Positions 26,441-35,172 of a stretch of 64,000 bases of DNA are shown here, one piece after another. This DNA is from Spirochaetes bacterium GWE1_32_154 (GTDB lineage: Bacteria; Spirochaetota; GWE2-31-10), in assembly GCA_001829315.1 (NCBI GenBank), contig MIAY01000031.1, positions 1 through 64,000 of the forward strand, given 5' to 3'. The position numbers were made by a program, and so were the translations under genes. The notes below the pieces were generated by a model, which was given only the letters and a program-made list of their open reading frames with translations, had not been told where the DNA came from and made no database searches. How positions within the stretch are numbered: position 1 is the stretch's first letter; every line of letters starts with the position of its first letter.

Positions 26441-28564
26441 ATGAAAATCAATATTAAATTTAAGATTCTGATTATGCTTGCGATACCATTCATTTCTATT
26501 ATATATTTCGGGGTATCCAACTATTTGGACAATGTTAAAGAATTCAAAACCTTTAAATCAATGAGACTGAATATCAGTCAAATGACTAATTCATCTTTTA
26601 TTATACATCAGTTACAAATTGAAAGAGGCAGAACCAGCTTGTTTCTTAATAAAAGCTTTTCAGAAAATGATTTAAAAAAAGTACGCGAAAATACAAATAC
26701 TTCAATTGAAAAAGCATTAACCAATAAAAACAACAGTAAAGAATACTTTGAAAATATTACGACGATCAATACAAACCTGTTGCATTTTCGAAAAAAAGTT
26801 GATGCAAATTCTACTGATTTTACAACGAGTGTTACAGAATATACCAATTTAATTTCAGTACTTATGAATGATTTATTAACCGCAGTAAACGGACCGACTA
26901 CAAAAGGTGTAGGAAAAAATATTTCTGCAATAATTGAAGTCGAAATTGCCAAAGAGAATCTTGGATTATTACGGGGATATACATCAGGTTTTATTTCCTC
27001 GAACAAATCAATGAATTCAACAGAATTTACTCGAGTGACAAAGTATTTCTTAAATGGAATTAACTTCACCGCTAATGAATATTTAGCTTTTTCAAATGAT
27101 GCAAAAAATAGTATACAGAAACTGACAGAAAGCTCAAGCTGGCTGAAAATGAATGACTTTTATTTAACCATTGTTGAAAATTATAGAACAGGAAATTATG
27201 GTATTGATTCTGAAGACTTTTTTCTTACTATTACAACCGTTATCGATCAGATAAATGCAATTCGTGAATTAGAAATTAATAAACAAATTTCATTTATTGC
27301 AAAAATCGAAAAAGAAATAAAGTTTCAACTTTTATTTATGATTATATTAAGTTCTATTATTATTATATTAACAATAATAGTTGGATATGGTTTTTCTAAT
27401 CTCATTGCAAAACCACTAAAAAAAACAATACATATAATGGAAGATATTTCAAAAGGCGAGGGTGATTTAACAACAACAATTTCAATTACCAGCAACGATG
27501 AATTGAGTCTTTTTGCACTTCACTTTAATAATTTCATCGGTAAATTACGCGATATTATACAAACCGCAAAATCTGTCAGTGAACAGGGGCTGAAAATCAG
27601 CCATGAACTTGCAAATAAATCAGTTAATGCATCTAACTCGATTACTGATATAAACAAATCAATGAATGAAATGAAGGATAAAACTGATACCCTTGATACT
27701 AAAATTAAGGATGCATCAGGTTCAACAAAAGAAATTACCGGTTCTTTACTGAAGATTGTAGATCTTATTGAAGACCAGGCGTCGGCGGTTAACGAGTCTT
27801 CTGCGTCAATTGAAGAAATGGCAGCATCTATTGTTAATGTTGCTAAAATAACCAATGATAGAAAACAATTTACCGATCAGCTTGCACAAAAAGCAAAAAA
27901 CGGTGATGAGGGAATGAATGAGACTCTTATTTCAATGAATGAAATTTCACAAGGCACCGAATTTATTTTAGACCTTATAGGTGTCATTAACGAGGTTGCC
28001 GAGAAAACAGATTTACTTGCAATGAATGCTGCAATTGAAGCAGCTCATGCCGGTGATGCAGGAAAGGGGTTTGCAGTTGTTGCTGATGAGATACGAAATC
28101 TTGCCGAAGCAACGAAGCAAAAATCAGGTGAAATTTCAAAATCACTTCATGCAATAGCAGATAAAGTTAATTCAACACTTAAAATAACACAAAATACCAG
28201 CTGGATTATCGGAGAAATTATTACTGGTATTATTGAAATGTCCAATCTTATGAATGAAACTCTTTCTTCAATGAATGAAATGCAGGTTGGTTCTGATCAG
28301 ATTATAATAGCCTTAAAAAGTCTTGTTGAAATAACCGAAAATGTCCGGGGGGCTTCAGAAGAAATTAAGGATGGTTCATTAAACATTCAATCAGCAATGG
28401 AAAATGTCACTGCGATTTCAACGGACAATCGAAATATTATCCATAATTTCGCCCGTGGTATTGAATCAATTTCCGGAAGTATTGAAGATATTGCATTATT
28501 GGCAGATAACAGCTCATCGAGTTCCGGGAAACTTGAAAGTGAATTATCAAAGTTTAAAACATAA
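26441..28564 (+). CDS. Methyl-accepting chemotaxis protein with NIT (nitrate/nitrite) sensor domain
   Basis: A 707-residue chemoreceptor from the ATG at 26441, which has GGGAG seven bases upstream (an in-frame ATG at 26429 is too close to that site). TM1 is about 8-28. The periplasmic part (about 40-290) opens with IIHQLQIERGRTSLFL, the hallmark of the NIT domain that senses nitrate and nitrite in some proteins. TM2 is about 295-318, followed by HAMP (GEGDLTTTISITSNDELS) and a tip LLAMNAAIEAAHAGDAGKGF. Three bases separate its stop from a radical SAM gene, which is followed by a hybrid kinase. Ligand specificity is inferred from the family only. Confidence 0.92.
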   Translation: MKINIKFKILIMLAIPFISIIYFGVSNYLDNVKEFKTFKSMRLNISQMTNSSFIIHQLQIERGRTSLFLNKSFSENDLKKVRENTNTSIEKALTNKNNSKEYFENITTINTNLLHFRKKVDANSTDFTTSVTEYTNLISVLMNDLLTAVNGPTTKGVGKNISAIIEVEIAKENLGLLRGYTSGFISSNKSMNSTEFTRVTKYFLNGINFTANEYLAFSNDAKNSIQKLTESSSWLKMNDFYLTIVENYRTGNYGIDSEDFFLTITTVIDQINAIRELEINKQISFIAKIEKEIKFQLLFMIILSSIIIILTIIVGYGFSNLIAKPLKKTIHIMEDISKGEGDLTTTISITSNDELSLFALHFNNFIGKLRDIIQTAKSVSEQGLKISHELANKSVNASNSITDINKSMNEMKDKTDTLDTKIKDASGSTKEITGSLLKIVDLIEDQASAVNESSASIEEMAASIVNVAKITNDRKQFTDQLAQKAKNGDEGMNETLISMNEISQGTEFILDLIGVINEVAEKTDLLAMNAAIEAAHAGDAGKGFAVVADEIRNLAEATKQKSGEISKSLHAIADKVNSTLKITQNTSWIIGEIITGIIEMSNLMNETLSSMNEMQVGSDQIIIALKSLVEITENVRGASEEIKDGSLNIQSAMENVTAISTDNRNIIHNFARGIESISGSIEDIALLADNSSSSSGKLESELSKFKT

Positions 28565-28567
28565 GTA

Positions 28568-30388
28568 ATGAAGATTGCACTTATCAGTATTCACGTTCAA
28601 AAAGATTCTCATGCGTTTCCGTTGGCTTGTTTGTACTTAAAGTCTGCAATTTCACATACTAAAAAAGTTGAAAAACGAACAAACGTTGATATTCTTGAGT
28701 ATTATCTTGACACAGATATTGAAACCATTGTTAATGATATTTCTGTAAAAAACTATGATATGGCTGGTTTTTCGATCTATTCCTGGAATAAAAATATGTT
28801 CCGGCAAATTGCCCTGCGTTTACAAAATAAGCACATTATTCTATTTGCAGGCGGTCCGGAAGTAACTGCTTCAAGTCAGGAGATTCTTGATGAGATGCAA
28901 CTTGATTTTGTCATTCGGGGGGATGGTGAAGATGCTTTTCTTGAAACCATTCAATCATTTCTTGACGGTAAAAAGGTATGGGAATATGGTAGAATCATTG
29001 AAAAAAAAGCTCTCCATGAAAATCTTTTTTCACCATTTTTTAAAACAGGTATTTCATGGGAAAATTACACCGGTACTTTATGGGAGTTGTCCCGTGGATG
29101 TCCTTATAAATGTTCATTTTGTTTTGAATCCAAAAATGAAACATCAGTCAGAAGTTTTCCTTTTAAACGAATAGAAAAAGAATTTAAATCAATACAAAAA
29201 AGCGGTGTTTCACGAGTATTTGTACTTGATCCTACATTTAATTATGATAAAAAAAGGGCAAAAAAGCTGTTGCAACTATTTATTAAAAGCAAAACAAATA
29301 TCCATTTTACCATTGAAATCCGGGTTGAGTTGCTTGATGAAGAACTGATTTCATTATTCAGTTTGATTAATTGCTCACTTCAAGCGGGTCTTCAAAGCTC
29401 AGACACATATGTGCTTGCACATATTAATCGTACTTTTGATAAAGAAAAATATACAAAAAACGCTCTTTTACTTAATAAAAACAATGTTGTCTTTGGGCTT
29501 GATCTTATTTATGGCTTACCCGGTCAGAATCTTGATTCATTTAAAGATAGTCTTGATTATGCATTGAGTGTTACACCCAATCATCTTGATATTTTTCCCT
29601 TATCACTACTGAAAGGGACACAACTATACGACAAAAGAGTTGAATTTGGTTTCAATTACGACAAAGAAGCGCCCTATACGGTGTTCTCAACTCCTTCGAT
29701 GAACACCGCTGATATGCAAAAAGCTACGCTGTTAAAAAAGGCAGTTGATATTTTGTATAATCAAGCCGGTGCTGTTGGGTGGTTTGCTATCGTACTTTCT
29801 GTTATACCACTAAAACCGTCTGACTTTTTGTATAATTTTATTCTTTTCCATGAGAAAACAGGTCGTTCTGCAGATGGCATTGATTCTATTGTATTATTTA
29901 TAGAAAACATGAATATTGAAGCAGATTTAAAAACAGTTTTAGTCGATCTGATCAGGTTGCATTACTCAATGAAAAGATCACTTTTAAGCGGATTTTCAAC
30001 TATTAATATCCAAAAGATTAAAAAAAATACACTTTTGAAAAAACAATACGATATGTGCAAAGGAACAGAGCTTTTAATGTTACGGTATAATCCTGATAAT
30101 CTTTGCATGATTGTGCCATCAACTCAAACTTTGGAAAACGCAGAAGCGTATGAATACTCAACACCGGTTCACATATTTAATAAACTGAACCAGAGTGATA
30201 TGTACTATGTGATAGTTTATAATTGTAGTGGTACCATTAATTATATGGTATTGGATAGAGAGTTTTTTGATATTTTGAAAAACATACAGTCAGGAGTAGT
30301 AAGTCCTTTTAGCAATACACCTCATGATGTAATTAATGACTTTTTGCAATTTTGTTTGAGTTCAGCTATAATTACCCAGAGGATGTAG
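28568..30388 (+). CDS. B12-binding-domain radical SAM protein
   Basis: A 606-residue cytosolic radical SAM protein. Residues 1-150 look like a cobalamin-binding Rossmann domain (start MKIALISIHV, GFSIYSWN, FAGGPEVTASSQEIL) without the classic DxHxxG His loop, then the SAM-binding cluster motif Cys178-x3-Cys182-x2-Cys185 in SRGCPYKCSFCFE, with DIFPLSLLKGTQLY near the end of the barrel. About 250 C-terminal residues are unassigned; DUF4080-type proteins have similar layout. Substrate unknown. It is locked between a NIT chemoreceptor (3 bp upstream) and a hybrid kinase (1 bp downstream), an unusual setting that suggests regulated expression or a signalling-linked reaction. Confidence 0.87.
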   Translation: MKIALISIHVQKDSHAFPLACLYLKSAISHTKKVEKRTNVDILEYYLDTDIETIVNDISVKNYDMAGFSIYSWNKNMFRQIALRLQNKHIILFAGGPEVTASSQEILDEMQLDFVIRGDGEDAFLETIQSFLDGKKVWEYGRIIEKKALHENLFSPFFKTGISWENYTGTLWELSRGCPYKCSFCFESKNETSVRSFPFKRIEKEFKSIQKSGVSRVFVLDPTFNYDKKRAKKLLQLFIKSKTNIHFTIEIRVELLDEELISLFSLINCSLQAGLQSSDTYVLAHINRTFDKEKYTKNALLLNKNNVVFGLDLIYGLPGQNLDSFKDSLDYALSVTPNHLDIFPLSLLKGTQLYDKRVEFGFNYDKEAPYTVFSTPSMNTADMQKATLLKKAVDILYNQAGAVGWFAIVLSVIPLKPSDFLYNFILFHEKTGRSADGIDSIVLFIENMNIEADLKTVLVDLIRLHYSMKRSLLSGFSTINIQKIKKNTLLKKQYDMCKGTELLMLRYNPDNLCMIVPSTQTLENAEAYEYSTPVHIFNKLNQSDMYYVIVYNCSGTINYMVLDREFFDILKNIQSGVVSPFSNTPHDVINDFLQFCLSSAIITQRM

Positions 30389-30389
30389 T

Positions 30390-32327
30390 ATGACAAAAGG
30401 TAGAATACTTATTGTTGATGATTCACTTATAAGTCGTGAGATTCTTGCAAATGCCTTAGTAGAATCTGAATTTGAGGTTTCATCCGTATCTAGCGGTGAA
30501 AAAGCTCTGCAAAAAATCGAACAGTTTAATCCCGAACTGATACTGCTTGATATTAATATGCCCGGTATGAACGGGTTTCAATTCTGCGATATTCTCAAAA
30601 ACGAAATGAATCGGCGTGATATACTCATTATTTTTATTACAGGCAGTAAAAATAAAGAAATAACATCAAAAGGGTTTGCCTGCGGATGTGTTGATTTTAT
30701 AACTAAACCGTATGAAATCGAAGAGTTAATCGCACGTGTTACCGTTCATCTTAATTTAAAACATTCAGAGAAAAGACTTACTGAATTGAAAACGATTGCT
30801 GATGAAGCAAATACAGCTAAGAGTGATTTCCTTGCAAACATGAGTCATGAAATACGAACCCCGATGAGTGCAATCATTGGTTTTACCGAGATTTTGTTAT
30901 CAACGCACATTTCTGCAATTCAACGGGATTACCTTGAAATGATAGAGATTTCTGCTAATTCATTACTCGATATTATTAACGACATTTTAGATTTTTCAAA
31001 ACTGGAATCAGGTAAGTTTACAATCTCTCCTTCTTCCTGTAATGTAAAGAGCAATATTACATCAATAATTCACACATATTCAATTCAATCACTGAAAAAA
31101 GGAGTTGAATTACTGTATCAGATTGATGATTCAATACCTGAATTTATTATTGCCGATTCAACCCGTTTACGACAGGTTTTAATTAATCTGATTAGTAATG
31201 CTATAAAATTTACTGATCAGGGAAGTGTTTTTTTACGGATTCAAAAAAAACTAAAAAATAACGTTGCAATGCTTCATTTTTCTATTGAAGACACCGGGTT
31301 AGGTATTTCACCTGAAAAAATGAGTCTGTTATTTGAAAAATTCACTCAGATTGAAAATAAAAATACAAAAAAATACAAGGGATCAGGTCTTGGTCTGGTT
31401 ATTTGTAAATCGCTTGTTGAGCTAATGGGTGGCACTATACATGTGAGCAGCCGGCTTTCGCAGGGCTCAACATTCAGTTTTGAAATACCTCTGATAGAAG
31501 ATACAAACATACAAGATAATGAAATAATAGAAGAACTCACTGTACCTTATGAAAATAATCTGTCACTTAACATACTTCTTGCTGATGATTATTTTGTGAA
31601 CCAGAAAATGATAACTGCAATACTTTTAAAAAAAGGCTGGAATGTCAGCATTGCATCAACCGGAATTGAAGCTCTCAATAAAATTGAAGAGTCAAAATTC
31701 GATATTATTTTAATGGATATGCACATGCCCGAAATGGACGGTATTACAGCAACGACTATTATCCGGGAAAGTGAAAAATTAAGCGGTATTCATGTACCGA
31801 TTATTGCTTTAACAGCAAGTGCTTTTGAACAGGATAAAAAAAAATGCCTTGAATCCGGAATGGATGATTTTATTTCAAAACCTGTTGATACTGAGCTATT
31901 ATATCAAATCATTATTAAATATGCTGGTGATAAAGTAAAACAATGTAAGTCTGATGCTGAATATGAAACAGACGATAAAAAACTTTATACACCGTCATAT
32001 ACCTATTTTAACTATGAAAATTTTGAAGGAATGGATAAAAACAATCTTGATGAGATTAAACAATATTATCTTTTAGACTTTCCAAATCAGTTAAAAATAC
32101 TTGAATTAGCCATTAACGATTTAAACTGGAAACAAATACATGAAGCATCGCATAAGTTAAAAGGAAGTTTACTGAATATAAAAGCAGAAGAAGCCATTAA
32201 AATTGCATTACATATCGAATATTGCGGAAAAGTACAACGGGACACCCGTTTATCAGAAAGTTTTACCTCCTTAAAAAAGATAACTGAGTCAATTATCAAT
32301 GAGATTGGCAGATCACTTGAGACATAG
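30390..32327 (+). CDS. Hybrid histidine kinase (REC-HisKA-HATPase-REC-HPt)
   Basis: A 645-residue multistep phosphorelay protein without membrane segments. Order: receiver 1 (about 4-122, Asp54 in LLDINMPG), HisKA with phospho-His153 in NMSHEIRTPMS, HATPase (about 258-370, N box LINLISNAIKFT, DTGLGIS, GSGLGL), receiver 2 (about 393-510, Asp443 in ILMDMHMPEMDG), and an HPt domain with His588 in EASHKLKGS. An N-terminal receiver in front of the kinase lets another system phosphorylate it. AGAGGA precedes the ATG; one base separates it from the radical SAM gene. No DNA-binding output, so it acts on a separate regulator or by protein contact. Confidence 0.93.
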   Translation: MTKGRILIVDDSLISREILANALVESEFEVSSVSSGEKALQKIEQFNPELILLDINMPGMNGFQFCDILKNEMNRRDILIIFITGSKNKEITSKGFACGCVDFITKPYEIEELIARVTVHLNLKHSEKRLTELKTIADEANTAKSDFLANMSHEIRTPMSAIIGFTEILLSTHISAIQRDYLEMIEISANSLLDIINDILDFSKLESGKFTISPSSCNVKSNITSIIHTYSIQSLKKGVELLYQIDDSIPEFIIADSTRLRQVLINLISNAIKFTDQGSVFLRIQKKLKNNVAMLHFSIEDTGLGISPEKMSLLFEKFTQIENKNTKKYKGSGLGLVICKSLVELMGGTIHVSSRLSQGSTFSFEIPLIEDTNIQDNEIIEELTVPYENNLSLNILLADDYFVNQKMITAILLKKGWNVSIASTGIEALNKIEESKFDIILMDMHMPEMDGITATTIIRESEKLSGIHVPIIALTASAFEQDKKKCLESGMDDFISKPVDTELLYQIIIKYAGDKVKQCKSDAEYETDDKKLYTPSYTYFNYENFEGMDKNNLDEIKQYYLLDFPNQLKILELAINDLNWKQIHEASHKLKGSLLNIKAEEAIKIALHIEYCGKVQRDTRLSESFTSLKKITESIINEIGRSLET

Positions 32328-32353
32328 GGCTTTTTTTATAATTAAAAAAACTA

Positions 32354-32809
32354 TTATTCTTTAGAACCGAAAAGTTTCGCTGCAAGTTTACCGGAAACAA
32401 TTCTAAATGTAACAACTCCGCTTGTAGTGACTATACCATCGTCCTTGTATAGTTCAACAGAGACTTCAGCATACTTAACATCCATTTTCAGTATTTTTGC
32501 TTTCGCAAATATGTCACCATTTGATACTGTTAGCGGTCTGTGATAATTTACATTAAGATTGACCGTCATAACTGTTTTGTTATGAAATGCATCAACAGCC
32601 CATGCGGCTGCTTCATCAATAATCGTAGCCTGTACACCACCATGAACAATATTGTCATAACCGGCAAACCGGAGATCGGGTTTCCAAATTGCAATAAGTG
32701 TACCGTTATCATCAAAAAATGTAAGTTTTAATCCTGCATCATTATGGGGTGCACAGCCAAAGCAATTATAATCAGGGATATCAAGGAATTTATTTGGTAT
32801 TTCTTTCAC
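32354..32809 (-). CDS. PaaI-family hotdog thioesterase
   Basis: A 151-residue hotdog-fold protein, probably an acyl-CoA thioesterase. GGVQATIIDEAAAWAVDAF is the conserved active region with the acidic residue on the central helix, followed by NVNYHRPL and a C-terminal strand. The N-terminal CFGCAPHNDAGLKL is found in many PaaI/YbgC-like relatives. It starts at GTG directly after the adenylate cyclase stop with GGAG inside the cyclase end, so the two are translationally linked. Substrate unknown. Confidence 0.85.
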   Translation of the reverse strand: MKEIPNKFLDIPDYNCFGCAPHNDAGLKLTFFDDNGTLIAIWKPDLRFAGYDNIVHGGVQATIIDEAAAWAVDAFHNKTVMTVNLNVNYHRPLTVSNGDIFAKAKILKMDVKYAEVSVELYKDDGIVTTSGVVTFRIVSGKLAAKLFGSKE

Positions 32810-34705
32810 TTATTTCTCCACGGCATCATACGTTGCATCCCAATACTGAGTATCCAATAAACCTTTATTTTGCTTTTCGATTAATGCAGTTACCCGGTTA
32901 TAATAAAAAAGCACAAGCGGATCTATCGGCAAATTCTGAAAATAGGAGTGAGACGGTAATGTATCTAATAATGTCCTATATATTTTCTGTGCTGCTTCAA
33001 AATTTTTGTTATAATAATGATCATACGCTTCTTCCAAAGCCCCTTTCATGTTTTTCTTTAATGCAATAACATTTTCTCTCTCGTAATCATATACTTCATA
33101 CACAGATATTGGTTTATTACGCCCCTTAACCCTCACTCTATCAATAAAACGAATCTGGTAAAGATCTTTTAGAACCTGTTTAAGATCCTCAGAAATAATG
33201 AAACCAACCCTATATTCCTTCGTCAGTGCTTCAAGACGGGATGCAACATTTACTGTATCACCAATTAATGTATAATCAAGTTTGTTGACAGAACCGATAT
33301 TTCCGACAATAACATGACCATTGGTAATACCTATACCGGTATTTATAATATCTTTGCCCTCGGACGCTAATTTTTTATTGTATTCACTGACCTTTAATTT
33401 AATAGCAATACCTGCTTTAACCGCATTATCCGGGTCGCTAAACCCTGCCATAACCGAGTCACCGATAAGTTTATCAATTTCACCGTGATTAGTATTGATA
33501 ACTTCATTAACATTGTTATAATAATCATTAAGAAATGTAACAACATCAAGTGCATTAAGATTTTCGGTTATCGTTGTAAACTGCCTGATATCATTAAATA
33601 AAACAGAAAGATTTCTTTGTTCCGGGATAAATGTTGACGGGTCTTCACCACCTTTTATTTTCTGGATAAGTGAATATCGTGTATACACTTCCATAATCCG
33701 TAACCTTCTGTCAGATTCGGATAAAGCCTGCTTTAATTCAAACAATTGGAGATTTGTAAATTCAATTTGCTTTTCTATTTCACTTAATGATTTAAGAAGA
33801 AGGTTTTGTCCTTTTAAAGCATTATGTAAGCGTTTAAATAGTGAGTGTTCCTTCCATTTTAAATGGAATAAACAATACGGGGCATTATAGATTTCACCTT
33901 TAAATAATATCGTTCTTTTCCCGATCTTAAAATCATCAATCACCCTTAAAGCATTTTTATTTGTACCATTTTCAACGACTGAATTTATATAAACCTGATT
34001 ATTTCCAATTTTTTTTGTTGCCAGCTCTACAAATTCTGCTACCGGGTTACCGTTAACTGTCAGATATTTATCATTTTTTTCTACTTTTAAATTATAGTAC
34101 CCGTACCCGTAGGTTAAAAGATTTTCCAGTCTTTTTGAACAAATAACATGGTCAACCGAATAGTTTTTTATATTGTGAATCTCAAAGTTCGCTTTCCAGA
34201 CACCTTCAGTAAATCGACACTCACCACCGACACTTGCCTGATTATAAAAAGGGTAATCTTCCTGAATTAAGTATGCTTCACCCCTTTTAAAAAGGGCAGG
34301 TATAATATTATATTCATTATTAAATTTTCTAATATTCTTCTCTACTTCCTTAATGATTTTACCGGCAGACATAGCTTTAAAAAATATCATAAATAATGAA
34401 TTATCAGAAAACCTGAAAAACCGTCCTGCCTCGACATAATCATGGTGAGTAAATGTATCATAACCGTATTTAAAAAGATTTATATGAAATAACTGCTCAT
34501 CTCGAGAATTGATCCAGTTTTTAGGATTATTAAACTCTTCTTTTGTCATCGTTAAACCGCGAAGCAAATCATCTTCTTTATAACCATACTCTTTGACAAA
34601 ATAATTTTTCATCGCTATATAATTTTCACAGGAAGCACCGGGAATCATTTTTAATTCGAGATACGAAATATCCTTTTTATAAATGAGATCTTTCCATTCA
34701 GCCAT
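32810..34705 (-). CDS. Class III adenylate/guanylate cyclase with novel N-terminal region
   Basis: A 631-residue protein. The cyclase catalytic domain is about 365-545: LSVLFNDIRQFTTITEN (metal Asp), IDKLIGDSVMAGF (second metal Asp), LDYTLIGDTVNVASRLE and the end IRFIDRVRVKGRNKPISVYE. Both metal-binding Asp are kept. About 365 N-terminal residues, all soluble, form an unrecognised sensor-like module with many aromatic residues, then a short coiled coil (KGQNLLLKSLSEIEKQIEF) before the catalytic domain. A TPR-like helical tail follows (about 560-631). AAGGCGG precedes the ATG. It immediately precedes the thioesterase gene and adjoins the chemotaxis cluster. Confidence 0.87.
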   Translation of the reverse strand: MAEWKDLIYKKDISYLELKMIPGASCENYIAMKNYFVKEYGYKEDDLLRGLTMTKEEFNNPKNWINSRDEQLFHINLFKYGYDTFTHHDYVEAGRFFRFSDNSLFMIFFKAMSAGKIIKEVEKNIRKFNNEYNIIPALFKRGEAYLIQEDYPFYNQASVGGECRFTEGVWKANFEIHNIKNYSVDHVICSKRLENLLTYGYGYYNLKVEKNDKYLTVNGNPVAEFVELATKKIGNNQVYINSVVENGTNKNALRVIDDFKIGKRTILFKGEIYNAPYCLFHLKWKEHSLFKRLHNALKGQNLLLKSLSEIEKQIEFTNLQLFELKQALSESDRRLRIMEVYTRYSLIQKIKGGEDPSTFIPEQRNLSVLFNDIRQFTTITENLNALDVVTFLNDYYNNVNEVINTNHGEIDKLIGDSVMAGFSDPDNAVKAGIAIKLKVSEYNKKLASEGKDIINTGIGITNGHVIVGNIGSVNKLDYTLIGDTVNVASRLEALTKEYRVGFIISEDLKQVLKDLYQIRFIDRVRVKGRNKPISVYEVYDYERENVIALKKNMKGALEEAYDHYYNKNFEAAQKIYRTLLDTLPSHSYFQNLPIDPLVLFYYNRVTALIEKQNKGLLDTQYWDATYDAVEK

Positions 34706-34799
34706 GTATTTAAACCGCCTTTAAGAAACAAGTATATTCAAAAATCACTATAGATGATAAATAATTGAATGTCAAATATACATGTACAATAAAGGCGCC

Positions 34800-35156
34800 T
34801 TAAATCAACTTCTTAACGGTTTCAATTAATTTTTCCTGTGTAAACGGTTTAATTAACCAGGCTGAGGCACCTGCTGAAATCCCCTCGTTCTTCTTGTTTT
34901 CCTCACTTTCTGTTGTTAACATAATAATTGGTGTGTATTTATTTGAACCGGTAGAACGGATATTTTTTATAAATTCAATTCCGTTCATTTCCGGCATATA
35001 CAAATCTGTGATTATCAGTTTAAACTTATTACCGAGAAGATCACAACCCAATTTACCGTTTTCAGCTTTGATACAGTCAAACCCATTTTCACAAAGCGTA
35101 AAGTCAATCATGTTTCTCATAGATGATGAATCATCAACAATTAATATACTGTCCAT
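34800..35156 (-). CDS. cheY: CheY-like single-domain response regulator
   Basis: A 118-residue receiver with no output domain. Acidic pocket VDDSS, phospho-Asp in LIITDLYMPEMNG, Thr in MLTTES and Lys in LIKPFTQ are all present. It is the final gene of the long minus-strand chemotaxis cluster (RBS AAGGAGG), so it is the likely motor-directed or adaptor response regulator of that system. An equally valid call is a generic receiver. Confidence 0.85.
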   Translation of the reverse strand: MDSILIVDDSSSMRNMIDFTLCENGFDCIKAENGKLGCDLLGNKFKLIITDLYMPEMNGIEFIKNIRSTGSNKYTPIIMLTTESEENKKNEGISAGASAWLIKPFTQEKLIETVKKLI

Positions 35157-35172
35157 TTTAAACCTCCTTATA

